Assembly (NCBI GenBank): GCA_003168375.1
Contig: PMSI01000001.1
Span: forward strand, 1,178,001 to 1,242,000
Reading direction: 5' to 3'
Source: Vulcanimicrobiota bacterium
Lineage (GTDB): Bacteria; Vulcanimicrobiota; Vulcanimicrobiia; Vulcanimicrobiales; Vulcanimicrobiaceae
DNA length: 64,000 nt
Made by a program: the position numbers and the translations under genes. A model generated the notes under the pieces. It worked only from the letters and a program-made list of their open reading frames with translations, did not search any database and had not been told where the DNA came from. Position 1 is the first letter of the stretch, and every line of letters begins with the position of its first letter. This document shows, piece after piece, positions 25,286 through 32,521 of this stretch.

Positions 25286-26026
25286 TCAGGGTGTCGCTGG
25301 GGATCGCGGGACCGATAGCGCAGGCTGCGGGACAGTGGTCCTGTTGGATGGGGGTCTCGTCGGTAGGCCGTCCGGGTAGAGACCCGTTATAATACTCTGG
25401 AGGTCGACGTTGCGGTACAGGTCGGCGTGCTCCCGCAGGGAGGCTTTCACATTGTGACTGAGCGATGCGAGTACGACCTGCACGCCTTCGCGCCGCGCAA
25501 CTTTCATGGCTGGGACGATGTCGGAGTCGCCGGAAACAACTACAATCCGATCGATCAATCGGTCCTTCGCCATGAGCGCAACATCGAGCCCAATGCGCAG
25601 ATCAACACCTTTCTGTCGAAGCACGGGCTCAAAGTCGTCAGCGACAATCTGACGTCCCTGGGCCAGAATTTCAGATGTTGCTTTGTCCGATAGGGCCCAG
25701 CCGTCAAACGACATTTCGCCAAGTCGTACGGCGAAGTACGGCTTGCTCTTCAGGATCGACAGCACGGAATTGAAGAAATTTCGATAGGCGGGAGAGGTCG
25801 GCTGGCGCGTTGAGTCGAGCGGATGAGGTTTCCGGCGGCCATCGCCGTCGTAGGGCGGGCAGTCGTAATACAGTACGCGGTGAATTTCCTCGCCGTCATT
25901 GGTAGAGACACACGCGAGGGCGAAGGCCTCGGTGATTTCGGCGAGCGTTCCGAATCCCACGGTATTGGGCAGGAACGCGCGGAGGAAGCCTGCATCGATA
26001 AGGACAGCGGTCCTTTTCAAGTTCAC
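25286..26026 (-). CDS. NYN domain protein (LabA/DUF88-like, predicted RNase)
   Basis: 246 residues from ATG at 26026. The PIN-like NYN fold is clear: LIDAGFLRAF at the start (first acidic residue), KGVDLRIGLDVALMA around residue 140, and RIVVVSGDSDIVPAMKVARREGVQVV near 160-185, where the aspartates complete the metal site. The C-terminal 30 residues are a proline/threonine tail. NYN proteins are usually RNases, and some sit in defence loci or with toxin-antitoxin genes. The gene is visibly AT-richer than the genes on both sides and stands alone next to the displaced pntB tail, so recent transfer is likely. Confidence 0.8.
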   Translation of the reverse strand: MNLKRTAVLIDAGFLRAFLPNTVGFGTLAEITEAFALACVSTNDGEEIHRVLYYDCPPYDGDGRRKPHPLDSTRQPTSPAYRNFFNSVLSILKSKPYFAVRLGEMSFDGWALSDKATSEILAQGRQIVADDFEPVLRQKGVDLRIGLDVALMAKDRLIDRIVVVSGDSDIVPAMKVARREGVQVVLASLSHNVKASLREHADLYRNVDLQSIITGLYPDGLPTRPPSNRTTVPQPALSVPRSPATP

Positions 26027-26202
26027 ACACCCGGACGTGAACAGAGGAACCTGGCGGTTCCCCTGTGAGGCAAATGGCTCGCCCCTACCGGAGCGATTGC
26101 ATCAATAGTAGCGCGTCGGAGCCTGCTGGGTCAAGTAGCGAGAACCCGGGAGAGTAGCGTTCACGTCAGACCAGTCGTCCGTTGCGACCGCTTTCGTGTC
26201 TG

Positions 26203-26284
26203 CTACAGCGCTTTGACTCCGGCTACGGCGTCGTCGATCGACTTCTTCGCGTCACCGAAGAGCATCACGATCTTGGGATCGTCG
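26203..26284 (-). pseudogene. Diverged duplicate of the pntB 3' end
   Basis: 82 bases that align without gaps to the last 82 bases of pntB (27160-27241) with about 11 mismatches. It encodes DDPKIVMLFGDAKKSID and the ending GVKAL before a stop at 26203-26205, against DDPKTVMLFGDAKKSID and GLKAL in pntB. No other part of pntB is present. It lies just after the stop of the cleavage-enzyme gene, so that gene is bracketed by two pntB tails. The mismatches fall mostly at third codon positions, so this tail was under selection before it was stranded. Confidence 0.8.
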
Positions 26285-26288
26285 GCCC

Positions 26289-27140
26289 TCACAGGGCGGC
26301 GCGGACGTCGGCGGCGGTCGCCGGACGCGACCCCGCGCGCTGTACCAGCCGCACCGCCGCCTCGACCAGCTGGACGTTCGTCCGTTCGGTCCCGAAGCGC
26401 GCGTCCTCGAGGCCCACGCGGAGGTGCCCGCCGCGCCCGATCGCTTCGGCGGCCAACGGCTCGATGTCGACACCCAGGCCGGCGATCATCCACGATGCAG
26501 CCGCGTCGCACGCCCCGAGCAGCCGCACGTGCGCGTCGAGCGCGTACGGTTCGGGCGGGAATCCCCACGCGAACTGATCGCTGAACATGAAACGATAGAC
26601 CGGGCGCGGCAGACCGGGATATTCGGCGGCCAGCAACGCGCCGAGGCGCGTGAATCCGGGTTCGTAGATCGCGTAGCTGGGGCGGATCCCGTAATCGCGG
26701 CAGACGTGGAGTCCTTCGCGCACGTGATCCGGCGGGTTGAGGTAGACGAAGCCGGGATCGATCTCGCCATCGCGCGCGGGCAGGACGATATCGAGTGAAC
26801 CTGGATCGACGACCGCCCACTCGATCAGCCCGCGCCGGCCGAGTTCGTCGATGTGACGGTAGCGGTCGACCCCGCTACCGCCCAGCGGAACGGTCGGATA
26901 CGCGATGACGTCGACGGCGTCGCGTATCGCCGCGATCGTGCGCGCGTAGTTCTCCCAGTCGTCGTTCTGCCGCCCGGTGCTCTCGTCGTAGGCGTGGAAG
27001 TGCACGATCGACGCGCCGGCGTGCGCGCAGGCGATCGCTTCGCGCACGATCGCCTCGTGCGAGATCGGGATCCCCGGCTGGATCGCGGTCCCCCACGGGC
27101 CGTTCAGCGCGACCTCGATCCAGGTGCCGCCCTTCGACAA
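26289..27140 (-). CDS. Beta-keto acid cleavage enzyme (BKACE, DUF849) family
   Basis: 283 residues. TIM-barrel zinc enzymes that condense a beta-keto acid with acetyl-CoA to give acetoacetate and a new acyl-CoA; the founding member, Kce, acts in lysine fermentation on 5-amino-3-oxohexanoate. Motifs: NGPWG, SHEAIVREAIACAHAGASIVHFHAYD with the zinc HxH near residue 46, and GLEDARFG near 235-242 with the conserved Glu. The start is TTG at 27140, lying inside the dispersed repeat 27130-27153; no ATG or GTG is nearby in frame before NGPWG. Substrate unknown, but a Kce-like role would supply the step after Kdd in the lysine pathway encoded 8 kb away. Confidence 0.85.
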   Translation of the reverse strand: MSKGGTWIEVALNGPWGTAIQPGIPISHEAIVREAIACAHAGASIVHFHAYDESTGRQNDDWENYARTIAAIRDAVDVIAYPTVPLGGSGVDRYRHIDELGRRGLIEWAVVDPGSLDIVLPARDGEIDPGFVYLNPPDHVREGLHVCRDYGIRPSYAIYEPGFTRLGALLAAEYPGLPRPVYRFMFSDQFAWGFPPEPYALDAHVRLLGACDAAASWMIAGLGVDIEPLAAEAIGRGGHLRVGLEDARFGTERTNVQLVEAAVRLVQRAGSRPATAADVRAAL

Positions 27141-27153
27141 GCTCAGGATGACA
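27130..27153. repeat. Dispersed palindromic repeat overlapping a start codon
   Basis: Matches 11873-11895 over about 22 bases and its reverse complement matches 49581-49606. The TTG start of the gene at 26289-27140 is part of the repeat core (GCTTGTCGA on the minus strand). Confidence 0.75.
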
Positions 27154-27159
27154 TGGCGC

Positions 27160-28563
27160 CTACAGCGCTTTTAATCCGGCGATCACGCCGTCGATCGACT
27201 TCTTCGCATCGCCGAAGAGCATCACGGTCTTGGGGTCGTCGAAGAGCGGGTTGTCGATCCCGGCGAAGCCGGAGTTCATCGAGCGCTTGAGCACGACGAC
27301 GTTGGCGGCTTTGTCGACGTCGAGGATCGGCATCCCGTAGATCGGGCTGTTTTTATCGGAGCGCGCCGCCGGATTCGTGACGTCGTTCGCACCGACGACC
27401 AGCGCGACGTCGGTCCGCTCGAACTCCGGGTTGATGTCATCCATGTCGTAGAGCGAGGTGTACGGCACGTTGGCTTCGGCCAAGAGCACGTTCATATGGC
27501 CCGGCATGCGGCCGGCGACCGGATGGATCGCGTACTTGACCTCGATGCCCCGCTTTTCGAGCTGGTCGGCGAGTTCGCGGATCGAGTGCTGCGCCTGCGC
27601 GACCGCCATACCGTAGCCTGGCACCACGATCACCTGGTTCGCGTAGGCGAGCATCGCGGCGACGTCGTCGGTGCTGACGGAGCGGACGTTCTGCTGCTTC
27701 GCGCCGCCGGCCGCGGTCGAGGTCTTGATCGCGCCGAACGCGCCGAAGAGCACGTTGGTGACGGACCGGTTCATCGCTTTGCCCATCAGCACGGTGAGCA
27801 GCGTCCCCGACGCGCCGACCAAGGCGCCCGCGATGATCAGGACGTTGTTGCCCAGCACGAACCCGGTCGATGCTGCAGCGAGGCCGGTGAACGAGTTGAG
27901 CAGCGAGATGACGACCGGCATGTCCGCGCCGCCGATCGGCAGCACGAACAGGATCCCGAGCACGAACGATGCGCCGAGCGCGATCCAGAAGAATTCCAGC
28001 GAGTTCGGAACGTTGGCGACGACCAGGCCCCAGCACACCAGGATCACGAGCGCGACCAGCGCGTTGACGATCTGCTGGCCGGGATAGGTGATCGGGCGGC
28101 CCGTCATCACCTCTTGCAGTTTGAGGAACGCGATGATCGAGCCGGCGAACGAGATCGAGCCGATCACCGCCGAGAGCACCGAGGTGAACGAGACGTCGTA
28201 CGTCGGCGTCCCGTTCGCGTTGAACACCTTGAGCAGTTCACCGGCCGCGACCAGCGCCGCCGCTCCGCCGCCGGCGCCGTTGAAGATCGCGACCATCTGC
28301 GGCATCGCGGTCATCTTCACGCGCTGTGCCGAGACGATCCCGATCGCCGCGCCGACGATGAGCGCCGACCCGAGCACCCACCAGTTGACGATACCCTGGC
28401 TGAGCGTCGCCACGACCGCGATCAGCATGCCGACCGCGCTGATGCGGTTGCCCAGGCGCGCCGTCTTCGGCGAGCTCAGATAGCGCAGGCCGAAGATGAA
28501 GCAGATCGCCGTGATCAGATACGCGACGTCGACCCAACTCGCGGCTGTGGTATCGACCGTCAC
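27160..28563 (-). CDS. pntB: NAD(P) transhydrogenase subunit beta
   Basis: 467 residues. Membrane and NADP(H)-binding part of the proton-translocating transhydrogenase that makes NADPH from NADH using the proton gradient. About eight or nine membrane helices (first 270 residues), then the soluble dIII domain with VIVVPGYGMAVAQAQ, HPVAGRMPGHMNVLLAEA, GANDVTNPAA and VVLKRSMNSGFAG, all typical of PntB. GTG at 28563 overlaps the pntAB stop by 4 bp. The last 27 codons are duplicated at 26203, beyond the inserted cleavage-enzyme gene. Confidence 0.95.
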   Translation of the reverse strand: MTVDTTAASWVDVAYLITAICFIFGLRYLSSPKTARLGNRISAVGMLIAVVATLSQGIVNWWVLGSALIVGAAIGIVSAQRVKMTAMPQMVAIFNGAGGGAAALVAAGELLKVFNANGTPTYDVSFTSVLSAVIGSISFAGSIIAFLKLQEVMTGRPITYPGQQIVNALVALVILVCWGLVVANVPNSLEFFWIALGASFVLGILFVLPIGGADMPVVISLLNSFTGLAAASTGFVLGNNVLIIAGALVGASGTLLTVLMGKAMNRSVTNVLFGAFGAIKTSTAAGGAKQQNVRSVSTDDVAAMLAYANQVIVVPGYGMAVAQAQHSIRELADQLEKRGIEVKYAIHPVAGRMPGHMNVLLAEANVPYTSLYDMDDINPEFERTDVALVVGANDVTNPAARSDKNSPIYGMPILDVDKAANVVVLKRSMNSGFAGIDNPLFDDPKTVMLFGDAKKSIDGVIAGLKAL

Positions 28564-28877
28564 TTCGTGCCGTCCGCCGGCGCTTTGGGCGCCGGTGCTT
28601 TCGGCCGGAACATCTCGAGCATCCGCTCCGTCACCGTGTAGCCACCGAAGACGTTGAGAGAGGCCAGCAGCACCAAGATGAAGCTCACGATCGCGTTGAA
28701 CGGCGCATCGGCCGCGCCGGCGACGAGGATCGCGCCGACGAGCACGATCCCGTGGATCGCGTTGGTCGCCGACATCAGCGGCGTGTGGAGCATGGTCGGT
28801 ACTCTCGAGATCACCTCGAGGCCGACGAAGAGGGCCAGGACGAAGACCGTCAGTTCGGCGAGCAGATGAACGGTCAC
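28560..28877 (-). CDS. pntAB: NAD(P) transhydrogenase subunit alpha, membrane part
   Basis: 105 residues with three or four membrane helices. It carries the segments VISRVPTMLHTPLMSATNAIHGIVLVGA that define the dIIa membrane domain of the alpha subunit. In this organism, as in Rhodospirillum and many other bacteria, the alpha subunit is split into a soluble pntAA and this short membrane subunit. It overlaps both neighbours by 4 bp, a fully coupled pntAA-pntAB-pntB operon. Confidence 0.92.
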   Translation of the reverse strand: MTVHLLAELTVFVLALFVGLEVISRVPTMLHTPLMSATNAIHGIVLVGAILVAGAADAPFNAIVSFILVLLASLNVFGGYTVTERMLEMFRPKAPAPKAPADGTK

Positions 28878-30016
28878 GCGGCTCCTCCGGTGAGCGCGGC
28901 GCGCGTCGCTGCGTGCACGATCTGCCCGTCGCGCGTGAGCGTGGTTCCGGCCACGATCTCGTCGTCGGGATCGAGCGCGAGCGCGCCGTCCTTGGTGATG
29001 TAATCCAGCAGCGCTTGCACGTTGCGCGCGTAGAGCCGGCTCGCGTCGTAGGCGAGATCCGAGGCGAGGTTGAGCAGCCCGACGATCGTGACGCCGTTCG
29101 CGGAGGTGACGACCTCACCGGGCTTCGTCCCCTCGGCGTTGCCGCCGGTTTCGGCGGCCAGGTCGACGATCACGCTGCCAGGCGCCATCGCGGCGACCGC
29201 TTCGGCGGTGACGAGGATCGGCGCACGCTTGCCGGGGATCGCCGCGGTGGTGATCACGACGTCGCTGGCGCCAATCGCCTTCACCATCCCGGCGCGCTGT
29301 TTGGCGAGCGCTTCGGGCGAGAGCTCTTTCGCGTAGCCGCCCTGCCCTTCGCCGCTCTCGCCGACGTCGATCTCGAGGAACTTCGCGCCGAGCGACTTCA
29401 CCTGCTCGGCGACGACCGGCCGCGTGTCGTACGCGGTGACGACCGCACCGAGCCGGCGGCACGTCGCGATCGCCTGGAGCCCCGCGACGCCGGCGCCGAT
29501 GATCAGCGCCTTCGCCGGCGGAATCGTGCCGGCAGCCGTGGTGAGCATCGGAAAGAACTTCGGCAGATAGCTCGCCGCGAGCAACGCGGCTTTGTAGCCG
29601 CCGATGTTCGCCTGCGAGCTCAGCGCATCCATCGCCTGCGCCTTGGTCGTGCGCGGCACGGTCTCCATCGAGAGCGCGGTGATCCCGCGTTCGGCGTAGC
29701 GCTCGACCGAGCGCGGATCGCCGAGCGGCGCGAGGAATCCGATCAGCACGGCGCCGCGCCGGATCCCGTCGAGCTCGGCGTCGGACGGCTTCGCGACGCG
29801 CACGATCACGTCGGCATCGCCGTACGCGACGTGCGTGTCTGGTGCGATCGTCGCGCCGGCGCTCTCGTACGCGGCGTCGACGTAGCCGGCGCTCGTTCCG
29901 GCGCCCCGCTCGACGGTGACGACGTGACCACCCTTGACGAACTTCGCGACGATCTCGGGGACGAGCGCGACGCGTCGTTCACCAGGGGCGCGCTCTTTCG
30001 GGACCGCGATCTTCAT
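28874..30016 (-). CDS. pntAA: NAD(P) transhydrogenase subunit alpha, NAD-binding part
   Basis: 380 residues from ATG at 30016. Soluble dI domain that binds NAD(H). It starts KIAVPKERAPGERRVALVPE and contains the alanine dehydrogenase/PNT signature, the nucleotide loop IIGAGVAGLQAIATCRRLGA near residue 170 and the conserved GYAKELS segment near 225, which contacts PntB. The upstream frame adds 54 codons without conservation and overlaps the acyltransferase, so ATG 30016 is chosen; it overlaps that gene by 4 bp. Confidence 0.95.
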   Translation of the reverse strand: MKIAVPKERAPGERRVALVPEIVAKFVKGGHVVTVERGAGTSAGYVDAAYESAGATIAPDTHVAYGDADVIVRVAKPSDAELDGIRRGAVLIGFLAPLGDPRSVERYAERGITALSMETVPRTTKAQAMDALSSQANIGGYKAALLAASYLPKFFPMLTTAAGTIPPAKALIIGAGVAGLQAIATCRRLGAVVTAYDTRPVVAEQVKSLGAKFLEIDVGESGEGQGGYAKELSPEALAKQRAGMVKAIGASDVVITTAAIPGKRAPILVTAEAVAAMAPGSVIVDLAAETGGNAEGTKPGEVVTSANGVTIVGLLNLASDLAYDASRLYARNVQALLDYITKDGALALDPDDEIVAGTTLTRDGQIVHAATRAALTGGAA

Positions 30017-31203
30017 GCGTCCAGTATCGTAGTCTGGCGCGCCGGTCCCTCCCGGCCGGGGCCGAGATTCCGGCGGCGCTTGCCCCAGCGCAGGATCGGC
30101 TGCTCGAAGCCGTACGTCAACGCGGCGGAAACGGCGAGCGCGACCGGCACCGCGACGAACCAGTACGCGAGCATCCACCGCGTGTCGCCGTGCGGATCGG
30201 CGCTCGCGTACGGCGGCAGGTGCAGCTTCAGCAGGAAAAGCGCGAGCGGCTGATGCCAGAGGTAGAGATTGTACGAGATCGCGGCGAGGAACAGCAGCAC
30301 AGGATTAGCAAGCACGCGCTGGTAGCCGCGCACCGCGAAAAGCGACCCGAGGCCGATCGCGAGGCACGCGAGCGCAACCGCGGAGCGCCACTCGACGACC
30401 CACAACTGAGGCCATTCCTTGTCGAAGCGGTGGTCGTAGCAGTTCACCATCAGCAGCCACAGCGCGACGAACCCCGCGATCGAGAGGGCGGTGAACGCCC
30501 AGCGCCGGTGCGCGAGCTGCGGCCGGCGCGTCGCGATCGCGACGTAGGCGAACGCGGCGAGCATTCCGGCGGCGAAGAAGTCGATGTAGCCCGGCAACTG
30601 CGCGAGGCGCTGCTCGTAGTAGTAGTGGTCGGCCAGCATGCACCACACGCGCCAGCCGTTCGCGATAGCGAAGAGCGCGATCGTCGTGATGATCGGCCGC
30701 CGCACGAAGGCGAGGGCCAGGAGCGGGAAGATCAGATAGAACTGGATCTCGACAGCGAGCGACCACATCGGGCCCGCGATCGACCCGTTCGTCGAAGCGA
30801 ACCAGTTGTGGACGAAGAGCAGGTGGAAGCCGACGTCTTTCGCACCCGTGGCGAGGTTGGGATACGTCTGATAGCCGATCGCGATCAACGCAGCGATGGC
30901 GAGCACGTACGACGGCACGATCTTGAAGAATCGCCGGCTCGCAAAGCGGCGCAGGGTCGGCGCCGGCGCGCCCGCGAGGTGCGCCTGCGCGTACGGTACC
31001 AGCAGCACGAAGCCCGAGATGAAGAAGAACAGCGCGACGCCGATGAAGCCTGTCTCGGCCAGCGGCTGCAGCGAGAGGTTCACGAACGGGACGACCGCCG
31101 ATTGCCACGAGATCTGCCAGAAGTGGAACCACACCACCAGCAAGATCGCGATCCCGCGCAGTCCGTCGATCGTCGCGATGCGGCCGCCCCGCACGAGCTC
31201 CAC
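30013..31203 (-). CDS. Acyltransferase 3 (OafA/YrhL-like) membrane protein
   Basis: 396 residues with ten or so membrane helices. The family signature is present: IDGLRGIAILLVVWFHFW near residue 12 (catalytic-site RG...H) and the FxxSGFVL segment near 65, then SLAVEIQFYLIFPL around 150 and NLYLWHQP near 315. These proteins transfer acetyl or other acyl groups onto O-antigen, peptidoglycan, capsule or membrane glycans. It is upstream of pntAA with a 4-bp overlap and 1 bp downstream of the DUF4267 gene, although a functional link with transhydrogenase is not obvious. ATG at 31203. Confidence 0.9.
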   Translation of the reverse strand: MELVRGGRIATIDGLRGIAILLVVWFHFWQISWQSAVVPFVNLSLQPLAETGFIGVALFFFISGFVLLVPYAQAHLAGAPAPTLRRFASRRFFKIVPSYVLAIAALIAIGYQTYPNLATGAKDVGFHLLFVHNWFASTNGSIAGPMWSLAVEIQFYLIFPLLALAFVRRPIITTIALFAIANGWRVWCMLADHYYYEQRLAQLPGYIDFFAAGMLAAFAYVAIATRRPQLAHRRWAFTALSIAGFVALWLLMVNCYDHRFDKEWPQLWVVEWRSAVALACLAIGLGSLFAVRGYQRVLANPVLLFLAAISYNLYLWHQPLALFLLKLHLPPYASADPHGDTRWMLAYWFVAVPVALAVSAALTYGFEQPILRWGKRRRNLGPGREGPARQTTILDA

Positions 31204-31204
31204 G

Positions 31205-31552
31205 CTACGGCTCGACGATCAGCGCGGCGAGGGCGAGGGCCGCGAAGCCCCCGAGGTGCGCAACGTGCTGCAGCCGGGGCCCGCGGATCGCGAGGACCGC
31301 GAACGCGTCGGCGAGCCCGATCAGCGACGTCCAGCCGAGGGCGCGCCGCAGCGCCGGCCGGTCGCCGAGCGAGGTCAAGACGATCGCGCCGAGGATGACG
31401 TCGCGCGCGCCGACTGTTCGCACGTACGCCTGCGCGGTCCGGTCGTCGGTGGGCAGGCCGAACACGGCCGCCGAGAACGACGGAGCGATTGCGGCGCCGC
31501 CGCCGACCACGACCAGTGCGGCGCCGATCGCGCCCGAGAGAAGTCGCACCAT
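31205..31552 (-). CDS. Small membrane protein, DUF4267-like
   Basis: 115 residues with four hydrophobic helices. The pattern (short N-terminal helix, GLPTDDRTAQAYVRTVGARDVILG in the loop, then three helices) fits the DUF4267 family of small membrane proteins with no assigned activity. ATG at 31552; the stop is 1 bp before the acyltransferase start, so they are probably co-translated. Confidence 0.7.
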   Translation of the reverse strand: MVRLLSGAIGAALVVVGGGAAIAPSFSAAVFGLPTDDRTAQAYVRTVGARDVILGAIVLTSLGDRPALRRALGWTSLIGLADAFAVLAIRGPRLQHVAHLGGFAALALAALIVEP

Positions 31553-31555
31553 ACG

Positions 31556-32521
31556 CTAGAAGCGCGCGACCAGACGAACTTCGTTCAGCGGCTGCGGGTA
31601 CGTGAGGATCTTGTCGGCGACGAACTCGCGCTGCATGTCCTCGAGCGTCCCCTGGTCGATGCGCAGGTCCGGCTTGAAGTCGTAGCGCGCCGCGGCCTTG
31701 ATGACCTCGACCGGCTGCCGCGTGTACTTGGCGTACGCATCGACGTTCGCCGGCGCGTAGAAACCCGGCCCGGCGATCTCGGCCGCCGCCTTGCGCAGCG
31801 CGTTCATCACCGCGCTCGCGCTCTCGTGGTTGTGCAGCAGCGCCGGTCCGAAGAAGATCCCCGAAGCGGCGATCCCCGGCGGCGGCGAGGCGACGATCGT
31901 GCCGAGATGTTTCTGCTGGAACTCGTCGCTGAACGGTGCCGAGGTGAACAGCGCGTCGATCGCCTTGTGTTCGAGCGCGGTCTGTTGCTCGGGGTTCGGG
32001 ATGTTCAGCGACTCGATGTCGCTGAGACGCAAGCCGACGCCGCGCAGGATGCGCGCGACGTAGTACGCCGACGCGGCGCCTGAGTTCCCGATCCAGCCGA
32101 ACTTCTTTCCCTTCAATCCGGCGAGACGGAGGCCGCCGTCGTACAGATCCTGGCGGATCAACAACGCCGATGGCCGTCCCTGCCGCGGCTGGTAGCCGGT
32201 CGACGCGACGAACTTGACCTCGAGACCGCGATTGACGGCGTTGTAGAACGCTGCGGAGAGCGCTGCGGCCGCCATGTCGATCTGCCCCTGCGCGACCAGG
32301 CTCATCGAGTCGGCGCCGGCGACGATCGGGGTCAGGTTCGCGTCGAACCCGGCGTCACGCAGATACCCCTTCTCGACCGCGACGAAGACCGGTGCGAACA
32401 GCGTCGACGGGACGTATCCGATCGAGAGCGGTTTGCGCGTCTGGGCGAAGATCGCGGTCGGGAACGCGCTCGCAGCCGTGCCGGTCGCGAGGGCGCCGAG
32501 GAAACGGGCGCGGGACGTCAT
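31556..32521 (-). CDS. ABC transporter substrate-binding protein, NMT1/SsuA type
   Basis: 321 residues from ATG at 32521 with a Sec/Tat-like signal ending IFA-Q. The mature protein starts KPLSIGYVPSTLFAPVFVAVEKGYL, typical of SsuA/TauA/ThiY-like receptors for sulfonates, pyrimidine precursors or aromatic acids. Segments LKGKKFGWIGNSGAAS and a C-terminal helix that closes the lobe are in place. No permease or ATPase follows. Coupled by a 4-bp ATGA overlap with the FAD oxidoreductase upstream, so the ligand may be a substrate of that enzyme. Confidence 0.85.
   Translation of the reverse strand: MTSRARFLGALATGTAASAFPTAIFAQTRKPLSIGYVPSTLFAPVFVAVEKGYLRDAGFDANLTPIVAGADSMSLVAQGQIDMAAAALSAAFYNAVNRGLEVKFVASTGYQPRQGRPSALLIRQDLYDGGLRLAGLKGKKFGWIGNSGAASAYYVARILRGVGLRLSDIESLNIPNPEQQTALEHKAIDALFTSAPFSDEFQQKHLGTIVASPPPGIAASGIFFGPALLHNHESASAVMNALRKAAAEIAGPGFYAPANVDAYAKYTRQPVEVIKAAARYDFKPDLRIDQGTLEDMQREFVADKILTYPQPLNEVRLVARF

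Larger units (their letters stand above)
26285..27159. mobile_element. 875-bp cassette between the two pntB tails
   Basis: The DNA between the 82-bp pntB tail copies holds exactly one gene (26289-27140) and one copy of the dispersed palindromic repeat near its right edge. No recombinase is present. Base composition is similar to the host core, unlike the ietAS island, so it may be an older event or a transfer from a relative. An alternative is deletion between two tandem pntB copies. Confidence 0.5.

Noticed and set aside
27160-29118. A 652-residue form of PntB
   Set aside because: The extra N-terminal part is an out-of-frame reading of pntAB and pntAA; GTG 28563 gives the normal PntB.
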